Translations under genes and position numbers: made by a program | The notes under the pieces: generated by a model | The model's input: the letters and a program-made list of their open reading frames with translations, nothing else | What the model was told of the DNA's origin: nothing | Database searches by the model: none | Assembly (NCBI RefSeq): GCF_001424145.1 | Contig: NZ_LMQM01000011.1 | Span: 304,476 to 368,475, forward strand | Direction: 5' to 3' | Length of the DNA stretch: 64,000 nucleotides | Source: Chryseobacterium sp. Leaf404 | GTDB taxonomy: Bacteria > Bacteroidota > Bacteroidia > Flavobacteriales > Weeksellaceae | Part shown: one piece after another, positions 9,157 through 17,883 of the stretch | Layout of the letters: the number at the start of each line of letters is the position of its first letter | How positions within the stretch are numbered: the stretch's first letter is position 1

Positions 9157-9903
9157 ATGAACGACGATTTTATATTCGGGTTGCGTCCCGTACTGGAAGC
9201 TATAGAAGCTGGAAAAACAATAGACAAGATATTTGTGCAAAATGCTTTGCAGGGAGAAATATATGCAGAACTGAAAGCGGCTTTGGCAAAAAATAAAATC
9301 CGTCCCAATTATGTTCCGGTAGAAAAACTAAACCGTTTCACGAGAAAAAACCATCAGGGAGTAGTGGCATTTATTTCGGATGTGCCTTTCCATAAAATTG
9401 AAAATATTATACCTGAATTATTTGAAGAAGGAAAAACACCTTTTATCTTAATTCTGGACAGATTAACGGATGTAAGAAACTTCGGAGCTATTTGCAGAAC
9501 TGCAGAATGTGTTGGAATTGACGCGATCGTAATTCCTGAAAAAGGAGGTGCACCGGTAAATTCTGATGCCATCAAAACTTCTGCGGGAGCATTATACAAC
9601 ATTAAAATCTGTAAAGAAAATAATCTTGCTCATGTGGTGGATTTTCTTCAGCAAAGCGGAGTTTCAGTGTTTGCAGCATCTGAAAAAGCTCAGAAATTAA
9701 TCTATGATGTAGATTTCACAGAACCTTGCGCCATCGTTATGGGTAATGAGGAAACCGGAATTTCAAAAGAAGTTCTGCATCATGCCGATGAAAAAATAAA
9801 ACTTCCGATTGTGGGAAAAACTCAGTCTTTAAATGTTTCTGTTGCTTGCGGAGCAATTATGTACGAGGCCTTAAGACAGAAAACTATCAAAACATCACTT
9901 TAA
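9157..9903 (+). CDS. rlmB: 23S rRNA (guanosine-2'-O-)-methyltransferase, RlmB type
   Basis: A 248-residue SpoU/TrmH (SPOUT) methyltransferase. An N-terminal RNA-binding domain (about 1-75) with FGLRPVLEAIEAG precedes the SPOUT domain. The three SPOUT motifs are present: LTDVRNFGAICRTAEC (about 105-120), IVMGNEETGIS (about 193-203) and LPIVGKTQSLNVSVA (about 217-231). RlmB methylates the 2'-OH of G2251 in E. coli 23S rRNA using SAM. The family is close to other TrmH-like enzymes, so the exact target nucleotide is inferred. Confidence 0.9.
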   Translation: MNDDFIFGLRPVLEAIEAGKTIDKIFVQNALQGEIYAELKAALAKNKIRPNYVPVEKLNRFTRKNHQGVVAFISDVPFHKIENIIPELFEEGKTPFILILDRLTDVRNFGAICRTAECVGIDAIVIPEKGGAPVNSDAIKTSAGALYNIKICKENNLAHVVDFLQQSGVSVFAASEKAQKLIYDVDFTEPCAIVMGNEETGISKEVLHHADEKIKLPIVGKTQSLNVSVACGAIMYEALRQKTIKTSL

Positions 9904-10002
9904 TTTTAAACATAATTCATCAAATCGCCTGCATTTGAATACACAAAAACCAATTAAAAGAAAGCGATTGTAAATGGTGAATTAACAACAATAAATATAC
10001 TT

Positions 10003-11049
10003 ATGAAAAATATAGCAGTATTTGCATTACTATCCATCGCTTTGGTATCGTGCAAAAAAGAAACCGCAACCATCACAAAAGTAGATCCTAAGACAGGAAA
10101 AACAATCACGGTGGAAGTGCCTGCAGATTCTATAAAAAAGGTGGAAGCCAACCCTGCAATCAAAGATTCACTGGGAGTTTTCAGACAAACCTTTAAACTT
10201 AAAAAAGGAGAAACTTATCCACTTACAACCTATCAGAGAGATGTAAGAACGATGACGGATCCTTCCGGAAAAACCATTTCAGGAACAAGCGATTCTACCG
10301 ATGAGATGAATTTTACTGTAAATGATATTAAGGGTAAAGTTTACGATATCACCATCAATTTAATTTCAAAAAGAAGTTCACAAAATTCTCAGGGAAAAAC
10401 AATTGCTGTTGACACAAAAGAGGCCGCTCCAAAGGAAGATCAGCTGAAAATGGTTTGGAATATCAATAAAGCTTTGGTAGGAAATAAACTTCAGATGAAA
10501 ATGGATGATCATGGGAACGTGATTTCTATTACAGGATTCGAGCCTATTTACAAAAAGATCGCTGACGTTGTCGCTAAAATCGTGAAAGATAAAACGCAGG
10601 AAACAGGTGTTGTCGAAAGCTTGAAACAAACCTTCAACGAGAAAGTTTTAAAAGAACAGTTCGAAAAAAACCTTTCTGTAATGCCTAAAAAAGGAGTGAA
10701 GATTGGTGAAAAATGGACTTTAAGCGAAAGTGCAGACGAAGCGGGAAAAGTAAAAGTAACATCAAACTACCAGCTGAAAAGTGTAGGAAACGGTATTGCT
10801 GAAATCTCTGTAACCGGCGGAATTCCGAAGAAGACCGATAAACAGAAACAGGGTGAAATGACACACAGTTTAACCAGCGAACTTTCGCAGGACGGCGTTA
10901 TTAAATTTGACCAGAATACAGGTTGGATTACGCATCAGAACATCAGTGTAAAAACCACTCAGGTTGAGACGATTGCCAATGCAAAAGAGTCACAGTCTAT
11001 GAAGAGTGTTTCTAATTCTACGGTTATGGTAAATCCTTCTGCGAAATAA
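10003..11049 (+). CDS. DUF6263-type lipoprotein
   Basis: A 348-residue lipoprotein whose signal peptide ends in a lipobox (ALVSC, Cys17). The rest is beta-rich, with an acidic/Lys-rich linker after the Cys and an internal part (about 210-320) rich in alternating hydrophobic residues. This matches the uncharacterised DUF6263 family of Bacteroidota lipoproteins. The mature protein should sit in the outer or inner membrane facing the periplasm. The next gene starts 15 bases after the stop, so they may share a transcript. Confidence 0.75.
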   Translation: MKNIAVFALLSIALVSCKKETATITKVDPKTGKTITVEVPADSIKKVEANPAIKDSLGVFRQTFKLKKGETYPLTTYQRDVRTMTDPSGKTISGTSDSTDEMNFTVNDIKGKVYDITINLISKRSSQNSQGKTIAVDTKEAAPKEDQLKMVWNINKALVGNKLQMKMDDHGNVISITGFEPIYKKIADVVAKIVKDKTQETGVVESLKQTFNEKVLKEQFEKNLSVMPKKGVKIGEKWTLSESADEAGKVKVTSNYQLKSVGNGIAEISVTGGIPKKTDKQKQGEMTHSLTSELSQDGVIKFDQNTGWITHQNISVKTTQVETIANAKESQSMKSVSNSTVMVNPSAK

Positions 11050-11064
11050 ATCTAAGTCGCAACT

Positions 11065-11700
11065 ATGAAAAATACCTGGATAGCTCTTTTTGTGATTCTT
11101 TCAAATTTTTTATACTCACAGCCTGGTTTTGAAAAAGGAGAGGCCATAACAAAAAATGGTGAAAAAATAGAAGGTTTATTCAGCAGGTCGGCGTACCATT
11201 CTGTTCCGGAATTTTTAATATTTAAAAAATCTGACGAAGCAAAACCAGAAAATATTTTCACTGGAAATCTGAAAGAATTTTGGGTAGGAAAAAAAATTTT
11301 TTTCCTGGGTGAGGCAATGATTGACCGTTCTTTAACAGCCAACCGGATAAGAGCAATCTCAAAGAATCCTCATTTTGAAAGCAATTTAGAGACGATCTGG
11401 TTGGAAATCTTATTGACAGGTAAACTCAATCTATATAATTATTACAAACACGAAGTAGTGAGATATTTTTATAGAAAAGAATCAGAACAGGAAATTAAAC
11501 AGCTCAATTACAAAGAATACTCAACGAATGAGAATTACTTAAAACGAAATGAAGAATATAAAAATCAATTGACAGAATTATTTTCTGACTGTCCAAAAAT
11601 TACACAGGATAAAATCGAAAAATTGTATTACGACGCAGAGCCATTGAAAAGGATTTTTAAGCTTTATAATAATGACGGCATGGCAAGTAAGAGAAATTGA
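11065..11700 (+). CDS. Secreted protein of unknown function
   Basis: This 211-residue protein has an N-terminal signal peptide (about 1-19, ending YSQP). The N-terminal half contains the phrase GEAITKNGEKIEGLF, which resembles the start of many flavobacterial secreted proteins of unknown role. The C-terminal half is helical and rich in Lys, Glu and Tyr. I do not recognise a named family. The gene follows the DUF6263 lipoprotein closely. Confidence 0.6.
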   Translation: MKNTWIALFVILSNFLYSQPGFEKGEAITKNGEKIEGLFSRSAYHSVPEFLIFKKSDEAKPENIFTGNLKEFWVGKKIFFLGEAMIDRSLTANRIRAISKNPHFESNLETIWLEILLTGKLNLYNYYKHEVVRYFYRKESEQEIKQLNYKEYSTNENYLKRNEEYKNQLTELFSDCPKITQDKIEKLYYDAEPLKRIFKLYNNDGMASKRN

Positions 11701-11754
11701 TAACTCAATATAATTAAAAGTAATAGAGCAAAACTCAAAATACTATCTAAAGTA

Positions 11755-11979
11755 ATGAAATATTTATTAGAATTCGTACTCATCACCATCGTACTGTTTT
11801 TCGTCTGGAATATTTTAAAGAAAATCTTCTTCAACAAATTTTATAAATATACAGGCTTCAAACCTCAGGAAAGGGCTCCAAAACAGGAGACCAAAAATGC
11901 AAACATTGAGAAAAAAGTAAAGTGGGACGCAGAAACTGTGGAATATGAGGAGGTGAAGGAAAGCAAAGACAAAAGGTAA
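11755..11979 (+). CDS. DUF4834 small membrane protein
   Basis: This 74-residue protein has a single N-terminal helix (about 5-24) followed by a basic then charged cytoplasmic tail. The length and the helix-basic-tail pattern fit the DUF4834 family, which in Flavobacteriia often lies directly upstream of a YfhO-type membrane protein, as here. Function is unknown. The intergenic distance to the YfhO gene is 38 bases, so they are probably cotranscribed. Confidence 0.72.
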   Translation: MKYLLEFVLITIVLFFVWNILKKIFFNKFYKYTGFKPQERAPKQETKNANIEKKVKWDAETVEYEEVKESKDKR

Positions 11980-12017
11980 TCATTCAGACCAAATAAAAAA
12001 AGATAACAACCATCAGC

Positions 12018-14552
12018 ATGGCAAAAAATAAAAACTTAGTTTACATTGCAATTTCAATCGTTGCATTCTTGGTTTTAGCATTTTTATATTCAACGCCGGT
12101 ACTCACCGGAAAGCAGCTTTTTCAGCATGATATCGTGCAGTATCGTGGCGGCGCAAAAGAACTCATCGATTACAGAGAAAGTTTCGACAAAGAAACCTAC
12201 TGGAGCGACTCTATGTTTGGAGGAATGCCAACGTATCAGATGGGAAGCCGCTTTGAAGGCGATATCATAAAAAAAATAGACAGCTATCTGAATATTTTGC
12301 CAAGACCTGTCAACTATATGTTTTTACTGTTCGCAGGATTTTTCCTTTTGGGAATGGTTGCCGTTCGAAACTGGAAATACGCACTTCTGGGAGCCACATT
12401 TTTCGGACTTTCCACCTATTTTTACATCATTATTGCCGCTGGACACAACGGAAAAGTGAATACCATCGAATATTTCGCACCACTTTTAGCCGGAATTCTT
12501 TTGGTTTATATCCGCAAAAAATACATCCTTGGTTTCATTGTCACCACCCTATTCTTCGGGCTACAGGTCGCGGCAAACCATCCTCAGATGACTTACTATC
12601 TGTTTTTAGGACTCGGATTTTTGTTTATTTCTGAACTGATCAGAGCGATTCTGAAAAAAGTTCCGATGAAACATTTTTTAATTTCTTCAGGAATCATCGC
12701 CTTTTCATTAGCCATGGGGGTTGGGATGAATTCCCAGAGAATCATGGCCAATTCTGAGTACATCAAAGAAACCGTAAGAGGAAAACAGATTTTAAATAAC
12801 GAAAATCACACCGCAGGAAACTCCGGGATGGATAAAGCAAGCATCTTGAACTGGAGCTACGGAAAACTGGAAACCCTGAATCTTTTCATCCCAAGACTGA
12901 TGGGTGGAGGAAGCCAGCAGGAATTTTCAGATTCTTATCCTAATAAACTGAGAGAATCATTGGCTACTCAAACCAATGACGAAAGTCAGATTGAAGAAGG
13001 TGTTCAGAGTATCGTGCAGCAGACAACACCATATTGGGGCGATCAGCCCGGAACTTCAGGGCCTGCTTATCAGGGAGCTGTAGTTTGTTTTCTTGCCATT
13101 TTAGGATTCTTCTTTGCGCCAAAAAAATACCGTTACTGGATTCTCGGAGCAACGATTCTGACAGTCCTTTTAGCTTGGGGAAGCAATTTTATGCCGCTGT
13201 CGGATTTCTTTATTGATTATATTCCTTTTTACAGCAAATTCAGAGCGCCTTCATCAATTTTAGTTGTTGTGGAATTACTCTTTCCGCTCATTGCAATCAT
13301 TGGTTTGTATAAATTTTTCACAGATTCTAATTTAACTGAAGAGTATAAAAAGAAAATTCTGCTTTATGTAAGTGGTGGTACTTTAGGTTTAACTTTAATT
13401 CTGCTTCTTTTCGGAAAATCTTTACTCGGATTTACGAATGATTCTGAAAAAGAAATTCCGAATTTTATTTTGGATGTAATTATTGAAGACAGGATAAAAT
13501 TATTCAGAATTGATGCTTTCAAAGCATTGATTTATGTAGGAATCACCGCAGCCGTTTTATTTTTAGCACTAAAACAGAAACTCAATCAAAACATCGCACT
13601 TGTAATCATCGCACTGGTAAGTTTGTTTGATTTGTGGAGTGTGAACAGAAATTATCTGAATGACAAAAATTATGTAGACGAAATCTTTGCTGAAAACCCT
13701 TTCCAGACAGAAGGCACAGATTATTTGGCGGAAAAAGTGGGCGACAATCCTAATTTACAGTCAATTCTCGCAAGCATTCCTGTTAACAAAACATTGGAAA
13801 CTATCGCTCAGAAAGACCAAAAGCACTACAGAGTTTACAATCAGGTTTTAGGGGTAACAGGAGAAACAAATACTTCTTATTTCAGACCGTCCATCGGTGG
13901 TTACCACGCGGTAAGACTGAGAAGATATGATGATCTGATGAATGCCTATATTTCGCAGCCAGACAGTGTAAAAACTCCAAAAATTCTTAATTTACTGAAT
14001 ACAAAATATATGATTTTCGGTAAGCCATCCGAGCCACAGGTAGTTCCGAATCCTAATGCCAACGGAAATGCGTGGTTTGTAAGTGATTTAAAATTTGCCA
14101 ATAATCCAAACGAAGAAATCGCTTTGGTGGGTGAAATCGACAGTAAGAAAACAGCAGTTATCAACGTTGATGATAAAAAATATTTTAATGGTAAAAATCT
14201 ACAGCCAGATTCTACTGCAACGATTAATTTAACGAAATACGAGCCCAACGAACTTGAATTCAAATCTTCTTCAAAAACGCCACAGCTGGCTGTTTTCTCA
14301 GAAATTTATTATCCTCACGGCTGGAAAATATCTGTTGATGGAAAAGATGCTGATTATGTAAGAGCAGATTACTTATTGCGTGCCGTTCATATTCCTGCCG
14401 GAAATCACAATATCAAAATGGTTTTCGAGCCGCAAGTCATTGAAAACGGAAAATGGATTTCACTGATTTGCTTCGCCCTGTTTGTATTATTGAGCGCTGG
14501 TGGAATTTATTTTGTTTACCGTAAGAGAGACGAAGCTACAGTTATCGGTTAA
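12018..14552 (+). CDS. YfhO family multi-span membrane protein
   Basis: An 844-residue protein with about a dozen hydrophobic helices (first at about 9-28, last at about 817-837) and a large soluble domain near the C-terminus (about 560-810). YfhO proteins belong to the GT-C fold glycosyltransferase-like membrane enzymes; Gram-positive members take part in glycosylation of lipoteichoic acid, and Bacteroidota members are uncharacterised. The N-terminal loop contains VQYRGGAKELIDYR, with acidic residues where GT-C enzymes place catalytic Asp/Glu. The glycosyltransferase gene that follows (from 14650) supports a role in surface glycan assembly, by inference. Confidence 0.85.
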   Translation: MAKNKNLVYIAISIVAFLVLAFLYSTPVLTGKQLFQHDIVQYRGGAKELIDYRESFDKETYWSDSMFGGMPTYQMGSRFEGDIIKKIDSYLNILPRPVNYMFLLFAGFFLLGMVAVRNWKYALLGATFFGLSTYFYIIIAAGHNGKVNTIEYFAPLLAGILLVYIRKKYILGFIVTTLFFGLQVAANHPQMTYYLFLGLGFLFISELIRAILKKVPMKHFLISSGIIAFSLAMGVGMNSQRIMANSEYIKETVRGKQILNNENHTAGNSGMDKASILNWSYGKLETLNLFIPRLMGGGSQQEFSDSYPNKLRESLATQTNDESQIEEGVQSIVQQTTPYWGDQPGTSGPAYQGAVVCFLAILGFFFAPKKYRYWILGATILTVLLAWGSNFMPLSDFFIDYIPFYSKFRAPSSILVVVELLFPLIAIIGLYKFFTDSNLTEEYKKKILLYVSGGTLGLTLILLLFGKSLLGFTNDSEKEIPNFILDVIIEDRIKLFRIDAFKALIYVGITAAVLFLALKQKLNQNIALVIIALVSLFDLWSVNRNYLNDKNYVDEIFAENPFQTEGTDYLAEKVGDNPNLQSILASIPVNKTLETIAQKDQKHYRVYNQVLGVTGETNTSYFRPSIGGYHAVRLRRYDDLMNAYISQPDSVKTPKILNLLNTKYMIFGKPSEPQVVPNPNANGNAWFVSDLKFANNPNEEIALVGEIDSKKTAVINVDDKKYFNGKNLQPDSTATINLTKYEPNELEFKSSSKTPQLAVFSEIYYPHGWKISVDGKDADYVRADYLLRAVHIPAGNHNIKMVFEPQVIENGKWISLICFALFVLLSAGGIYFVYRKRDEATVIG

Positions 14553-14553
14553 C

Positions 14554-14632
14554 GTAATTGCGAGGAGGAATGGCGAAGCAATCTTTTGAAATTAATTACA
14601 GTTGATGAGATTGCTTCGGTCCTCGCAATGAC
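14554..14632. repeat. Paired inverted GCAATGAC repeat (copy 1)
   Basis: Two imperfect arms, ATTGCGAGGAGGAATGGC...GAAGCAATC (14556-14583) and GATTGCTTCGGTCCTCGCAATGAC (14609-14632), are inverted to each other around a 25-base spacer. The element fills the gap between the YfhO and glycosyltransferase genes. It would form a long RNA hairpin. A second copy is at 17786-17882. Confidence 0.8.
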
Positions 14633-14649
14633 AGTTTCCAAAATTGATT

Positions 14650-15939
14650 ATGGAATTAAAAAAAATCCTTATCATCACTTACTACTGGCCACCTGCTGGA
14701 GGCCCGGGCGTTCAGCGGTGGTTGAAATTTGCAAAATATCTCCCCGAATTCGGCTGGAAACCCATTATTTATACCCCGGAAAATCCAAGTTATCCTTTGC
14801 TGGATGAAAGTCTGATGAAAGACGTTCCTGAAGGTTTGGAAATCGTAAGAACAAAGATCTGGGAGCCTTATCAGCTGGCTGAAAAGCTCAATAAAAGCAA
14901 CAAAAAATTCAAAGCCGGACAGTTTGATGTGGGTGAGAATCAAAGCTGGAAATCCAAACTTTCGATTTGGGTGAGAGGAAATTTCTTCATTCCCGATGCA
15001 AGAGTTTTTTGGGTAAAACCTTCCACGCAGTTTCTGGAAAAATATCTGAAGGAAAATAATATTGAAACTATCGTTACGACTGGCCCTCCCCACTCGATGC
15101 ATTTGATTGGATTAAATTTAAAAAAGAAATTCCCCGAACTGAAATGGATCGCCGATTTCCGCGACCCATGGACGGAAATTTCCTACTATAAACATTTAAA
15201 ACTGACCAACAGATCAGATAAAAAACACCGTTTTCTGGAAAGCGATGTTTTCAAAAATGCAGACATAACTTTGGCGACAAGTTATACCGATGCAGAAAAT
15301 TTCCGTAAAAACGGAGCCAACGCATTCTGTATTACCAACGGTTTTGACGAAACAGATGCTTCGACTTCGCTCAGCATGACACAGAAGTCCACTAAATTTA
15401 CTTTAAGTTATATCGGAGTTCTGGAGCAGTTGCGAAACCCAGAAAACCTCTGGAAAGCATTAGATAATTTAGTAAAAACAAATTCAGATTTTGCTGAAAA
15501 TTTCAGTTTAAAATTTGTGGGTAGAATTGATGATAAAATTTTAGAATCGATTGAAAATTCAGCCTTAAAAAATCACATTTTAAATCTTGGCTACCTTTCC
15601 CACGATAAAGCGGTTTCAGAAATGTCGAATTCTAATCTTTTGCTGATGACCAATTTCCCGAACGATTCATCAAAAGGCATTATTCCGGGGAAAATATTTG
15701 AATATTTAGCAACCGGTAAACAGATCATTTCATTTGGACCCGACGAGGCTGATGTTGCAAAAATTTTGGATGAAACAAAAGCCGGAAAGCATTTCAGCTA
15801 CAGTGATTCCAAAGAAATTGAAGATTTTATTCTGGAAAAATTTGAGTTGTGGAAAAACGGAAACCTTCTAGAAAACACGCAGAATATTGAGCAGTTTTCA
15901 AGACGGAATTTAACTAAACAACTTTCAGAAATACTATAA
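14650..15939 (+). CDS. Family 4 glycosyltransferase (GT-B)
   Basis: I choose the ATG at 14650 over the TTG at 14644. The 429-residue product opens with KKILIITYYWPPAGGPGVQ, the glycine-rich N-terminus of GT4-type enzymes that bind an acceptor in the N-domain. The C-terminal domain contains the donor-site region GIIPGKIFEYLATGKQII (about 336-353). It should transfer a sugar from a nucleotide sugar to a surface glycan at the cytoplasmic membrane; the specific sugars are not predictable. Codons at about residues 237-244 (ASTSLSMT) are encoded by a TTCGACTTCGCTCAGCATGAC repeat, so that loop looks acquired. The stop codon abuts the stop of the convergent gene at 15940. Confidence 0.88.
   Translation: MELKKILIITYYWPPAGGPGVQRWLKFAKYLPEFGWKPIIYTPENPSYPLLDESLMKDVPEGLEIVRTKIWEPYQLAEKLNKSNKKFKAGQFDVGENQSWKSKLSIWVRGNFFIPDARVFWVKPSTQFLEKYLKENNIETIVTTGPPHSMHLIGLNLKKKFPELKWIADFRDPWTEISYYKHLKLTNRSDKKHRFLESDVFKNADITLATSYTDAENFRKNGANAFCITNGFDETDASTSLSMTQKSTKFTLSYIGVLEQLRNPENLWKALDNLVKTNSDFAENFSLKFVGRIDDKILESIENSALKNHILNLGYLSHDKAVSEMSNSNLLLMTNFPNDSSKGIIPGKIFEYLATGKQIISFGPDEADVAKILDETKAGKHFSYSDSKEIEDFILEKFELWKNGNLLENTQNIEQFSRRNLTKQLSEIL
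15359..15380 (+). repeat. TTCGAC...CTCAG-ATGAC repeat inside glycosyltransferase
   Basis: CTTCGACTTCGCTCAGCATG matches the core of the intergenic repeats at 16632-16665 and 45117-45150 (TTCGACGGGCTCAGGATGAC) with a few differences. Here it is read in frame as part of the glycosyltransferase. Confidence 0.6.
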
Positions 15940-16575
15940 TTAAATCGTCCACTCATCATTGATTACGGCAACAATATAATATTTCCCTTCAAATTCTTCG
16001 AAAACGAAGCGCAGTGCATTCCAGTCCATACCGCTGCTTTTTTCAGAGCCGGAAATGTAATTTTCTGTAAAATTAGTTCCCGGATATATTTCTTTCAGAT
16101 TATTAAGTGAATTCCCGCTTCTAAGGAATTTATTGTATGCATATTCAGATTTGGTAAAATCTTTTTTAAACACCCAATTTTTCATATACTGGTTGATGGT
16201 CGCTTTGTAAATTTCCCCCGAACCGTCACGTGAACCCCACGTAAAAATAGTTTTTGTTGAATAATATTTCTCAAAATCTGCCCTTGAAAAATGCTTGTCT
16301 TCATTTTTATTCACAAACGCGTACATTGAAAACCTCACTCCTTTCTGAGGATGAATATATTTTGCAAAAACATCGTAAAAGTTGACTTTCAAGGCTTGCA
16401 GGATCTCATCATTGGTCTTTTTCAGCGCAACTTCTGTAGAAAATGATTCCTGTTTGGTCTCCGTTCTTTCATTGCTTCGTTTCAAATTATCTGTAGAAAC
16501 TGTCGGGCTTCTGTCCTGCTTTTTATCACAGGCCAAAACGGCAAAGACAGATAGGATTGCAAGTGCTTTTCTCAT
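15940..16575 (-). CDS. Lipoprotein of unknown function
   Basis: From the ATG at 16575 (MRKALAILSVF) the protein has 211 residues and a lipoprotein signal with AVLAC (Cys16). The nine extra upstream residues would spoil the signal peptide. The mature part has a Lys/Ser-rich linker, then a mixed alpha/beta domain with YIHPQKGVRFSMYAFV and several Trp/Tyr residues. I do not recognise a domain. The stop lies directly against the stop of the convergent glycosyltransferase, with no room for a terminator between them. Confidence 0.68.
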   Translation of the reverse strand: MRKALAILSVFAVLACDKKQDRSPTVSTDNLKRSNERTETKQESFSTEVALKKTNDEILQALKVNFYDVFAKYIHPQKGVRFSMYAFVNKNEDKHFSRADFEKYYSTKTIFTWGSRDGSGEIYKATINQYMKNWVFKKDFTKSEYAYNKFLRSGNSLNNLKEIYPGTNFTENYISGSEKSSGMDWNALRFVFEEFEGKYYIVAVINDEWTI

Positions 16576-16631
16576 TTTTTTTAATTTTTGAAAAAAGTCC
16601 AAATGCGATGCCAGTTTGAGTTGGAGGGGTG

Positions 16632-16665
16632 GAGTCCTTCGACGGGCTCAGGATGACATTCGTTA
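16632..16665 (+). repeat. 34-base repeat, inverted copy at 45117-45150
   Basis: GAGTCCTTCGACGGGCTCAG followed by GATGACATTCGTTA is exactly the reverse complement of 45117-45150. Both copies are flanked by G/T- or C/A-rich runs made of CAAACCC-like units. This copy lies upstream of the lipoprotein gene and outside any gene I support. Confidence 0.85.
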
Positions 16666-16783
16666 GAGTATGAGGGTTTGAGAGTATTAGGGTTTGGGTG
16701 ATTTTTGTTGTCATCGAAATTAAATATAAAAGCAGTCACTGTTTTTACCTGACTGATTTTTACTTTTCCAAAAGGCTTTTTCG

Positions 16784-16791
16784 TATTTTTG
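16784..16791 (+). promoter_or_regulatory. -7 box four bases before the ypdA start
   Basis: TATTTTTG fits TAnnTTTG. It ends four bases before the ATG at 16796, so transcription would begin at or next to the start codon. No clear -33 TTG was found at the usual distance. Confidence 0.5.
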
Positions 16792-16795
16792 ATGT

Positions 16796-17758
16796 ATGGA
16801 AATTTTGGATATTCTCATTATCGGAGCCGGACCGATTGGATTAAACTGTGCTCTTGAAGCGAAAAAAAATAATCTGAATTATTTGATTATCGAAAAAGGA
16901 ACGATTGTGAATTCACTTTACAATTATCCTTTGTACATGAAGTTTTTTTCGACGGCTGATAAACTTGAAATTGCAGAAATTCCTTTTATTTCCGCCGCTC
17001 CCAAACCGGGAAGACAGGAAGCTCTGGAATATTATCAGGGAATTGCAAGGCAGAAAAATCTGAACATCAATCTTTATGAAAAAGTGTTGAAAGTTTCCAA
17101 AAATGAAGAATTATTTGAAATAAAAACCTCAAAATCTACATATCAGGCAAAAAACGTCATCATTTCTACCGGATTTTACGACATCCCGAATCTGATGAAT
17201 ATACCTGGAGAAGATTTGCCTAAAGTGAAGCATTACTACAACGAACCCTACCCCTTTGCACGACAGAAAATTGTGGTGGTAGGCTCGAGCAATTCTTCCG
17301 TTGATGCCGCCCTTGAAACCTACAGAAAAGGTGCTGATGTCACAATGATTATCCGCAATCCCGAAATTTCTTCCAACGTGAAATATTGGGTAAAACCTGA
17401 TATTGAAAACCGGATTTCAGAAGGAAGTATTAAAGCTTATTTTAATGCTGAAATGCTTGAAATCAGGGAAAATTCTGTTATTTTTAGAGATGAAAACAGA
17501 GATCATATTGAAATTGAAAATGATTTTGTCCTCGCGATGACCGGTTATCTTCCCGATTTTGATTTCCTGAAAAATTCCGGAATTGAATTGCAGGGCGACT
17601 GTTTAAATCCTCTTTATAATTCAGAAACCATGGAAACCAATGTTCCGAATTTATATCTTGCTGGCGTAGTTTGTGGTGGAAAAGACACGCATCTTTGGTT
17701 TATTGAAAACTCAAGAATTCATGCGGAAATGATTGTGAAAAGTATTCTTTCGAAATAA
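16796..17758 (+). CDS. ypdA: YpdA family bacillithiol disulfide reductase
   Basis: A 320-residue two-dinucleotide-domain flavoprotein. The FAD motif GAGPIG is at residues 10-15, and the second nucleotide site VVVGSSNSSVDAAL is at about 161-174. The C-terminal FAD contact is near NVPNLYLAGVVCGG (about 282-295). There is no CxxC active site, which separates it from thioredoxin reductase and fits YpdA. YpdA uses NADPH to reduce oxidised bacillithiol, and Flavobacteriia commonly make bacillithiol. The gene is monocistronic and followed by a paired repeat. Confidence 0.88.
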   Translation: MEILDILIIGAGPIGLNCALEAKKNNLNYLIIEKGTIVNSLYNYPLYMKFFSTADKLEIAEIPFISAAPKPGRQEALEYYQGIARQKNLNINLYEKVLKVSKNEELFEIKTSKSTYQAKNVIISTGFYDIPNLMNIPGEDLPKVKHYYNEPYPFARQKIVVVGSSNSSVDAALETYRKGADVTMIIRNPEISSNVKYWVKPDIENRISEGSIKAYFNAEMLEIRENSVIFRDENRDHIEIENDFVLAMTGYLPDFDFLKNSGIELQGDCLNPLYNSETMETNVPNLYLAGVVCGGKDTHLWFIENSRIHAEMIVKSILSK

Positions 17759-17785
17759 CGTCATTGCAAACAAATTGAAAGAATC

Positions 17786-17882
17786 GTCATTGCGAGGAAT
17801 GAGGAAACGAATGACGAAGCAATCTGTTGAAAATGTTACGCTGTCACGAACAGATTGCTTCGTCGTTCCTCCTCGCAATGAC
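17786..17882. repeat. Paired inverted GCAATGAC repeat (copy 2)
   Basis: Arms starting GTCATTGCGAGGAATGAGG (17786) and CAGATTGCTTCGTCGTTCC (17851-17882) pair to give a long hairpin ending at GCAATGAC. A partial extra GTCATTGC lies at 17760. The element fits exactly between the convergent ends of ypdA and the TonB receptor gene, whose stop codon follows one base later, so it may also serve as a two-way transcript end. Confidence 0.8.
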
Positions 17883-17883
17883 G

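Noticed and set aside
14586-14807. A 73-codon frame overlapping the start of the glycosyltransferase
   Set aside because: It begins inside the repeat at 14554-14632 and runs out of frame over the conserved GT4 N-terminus.
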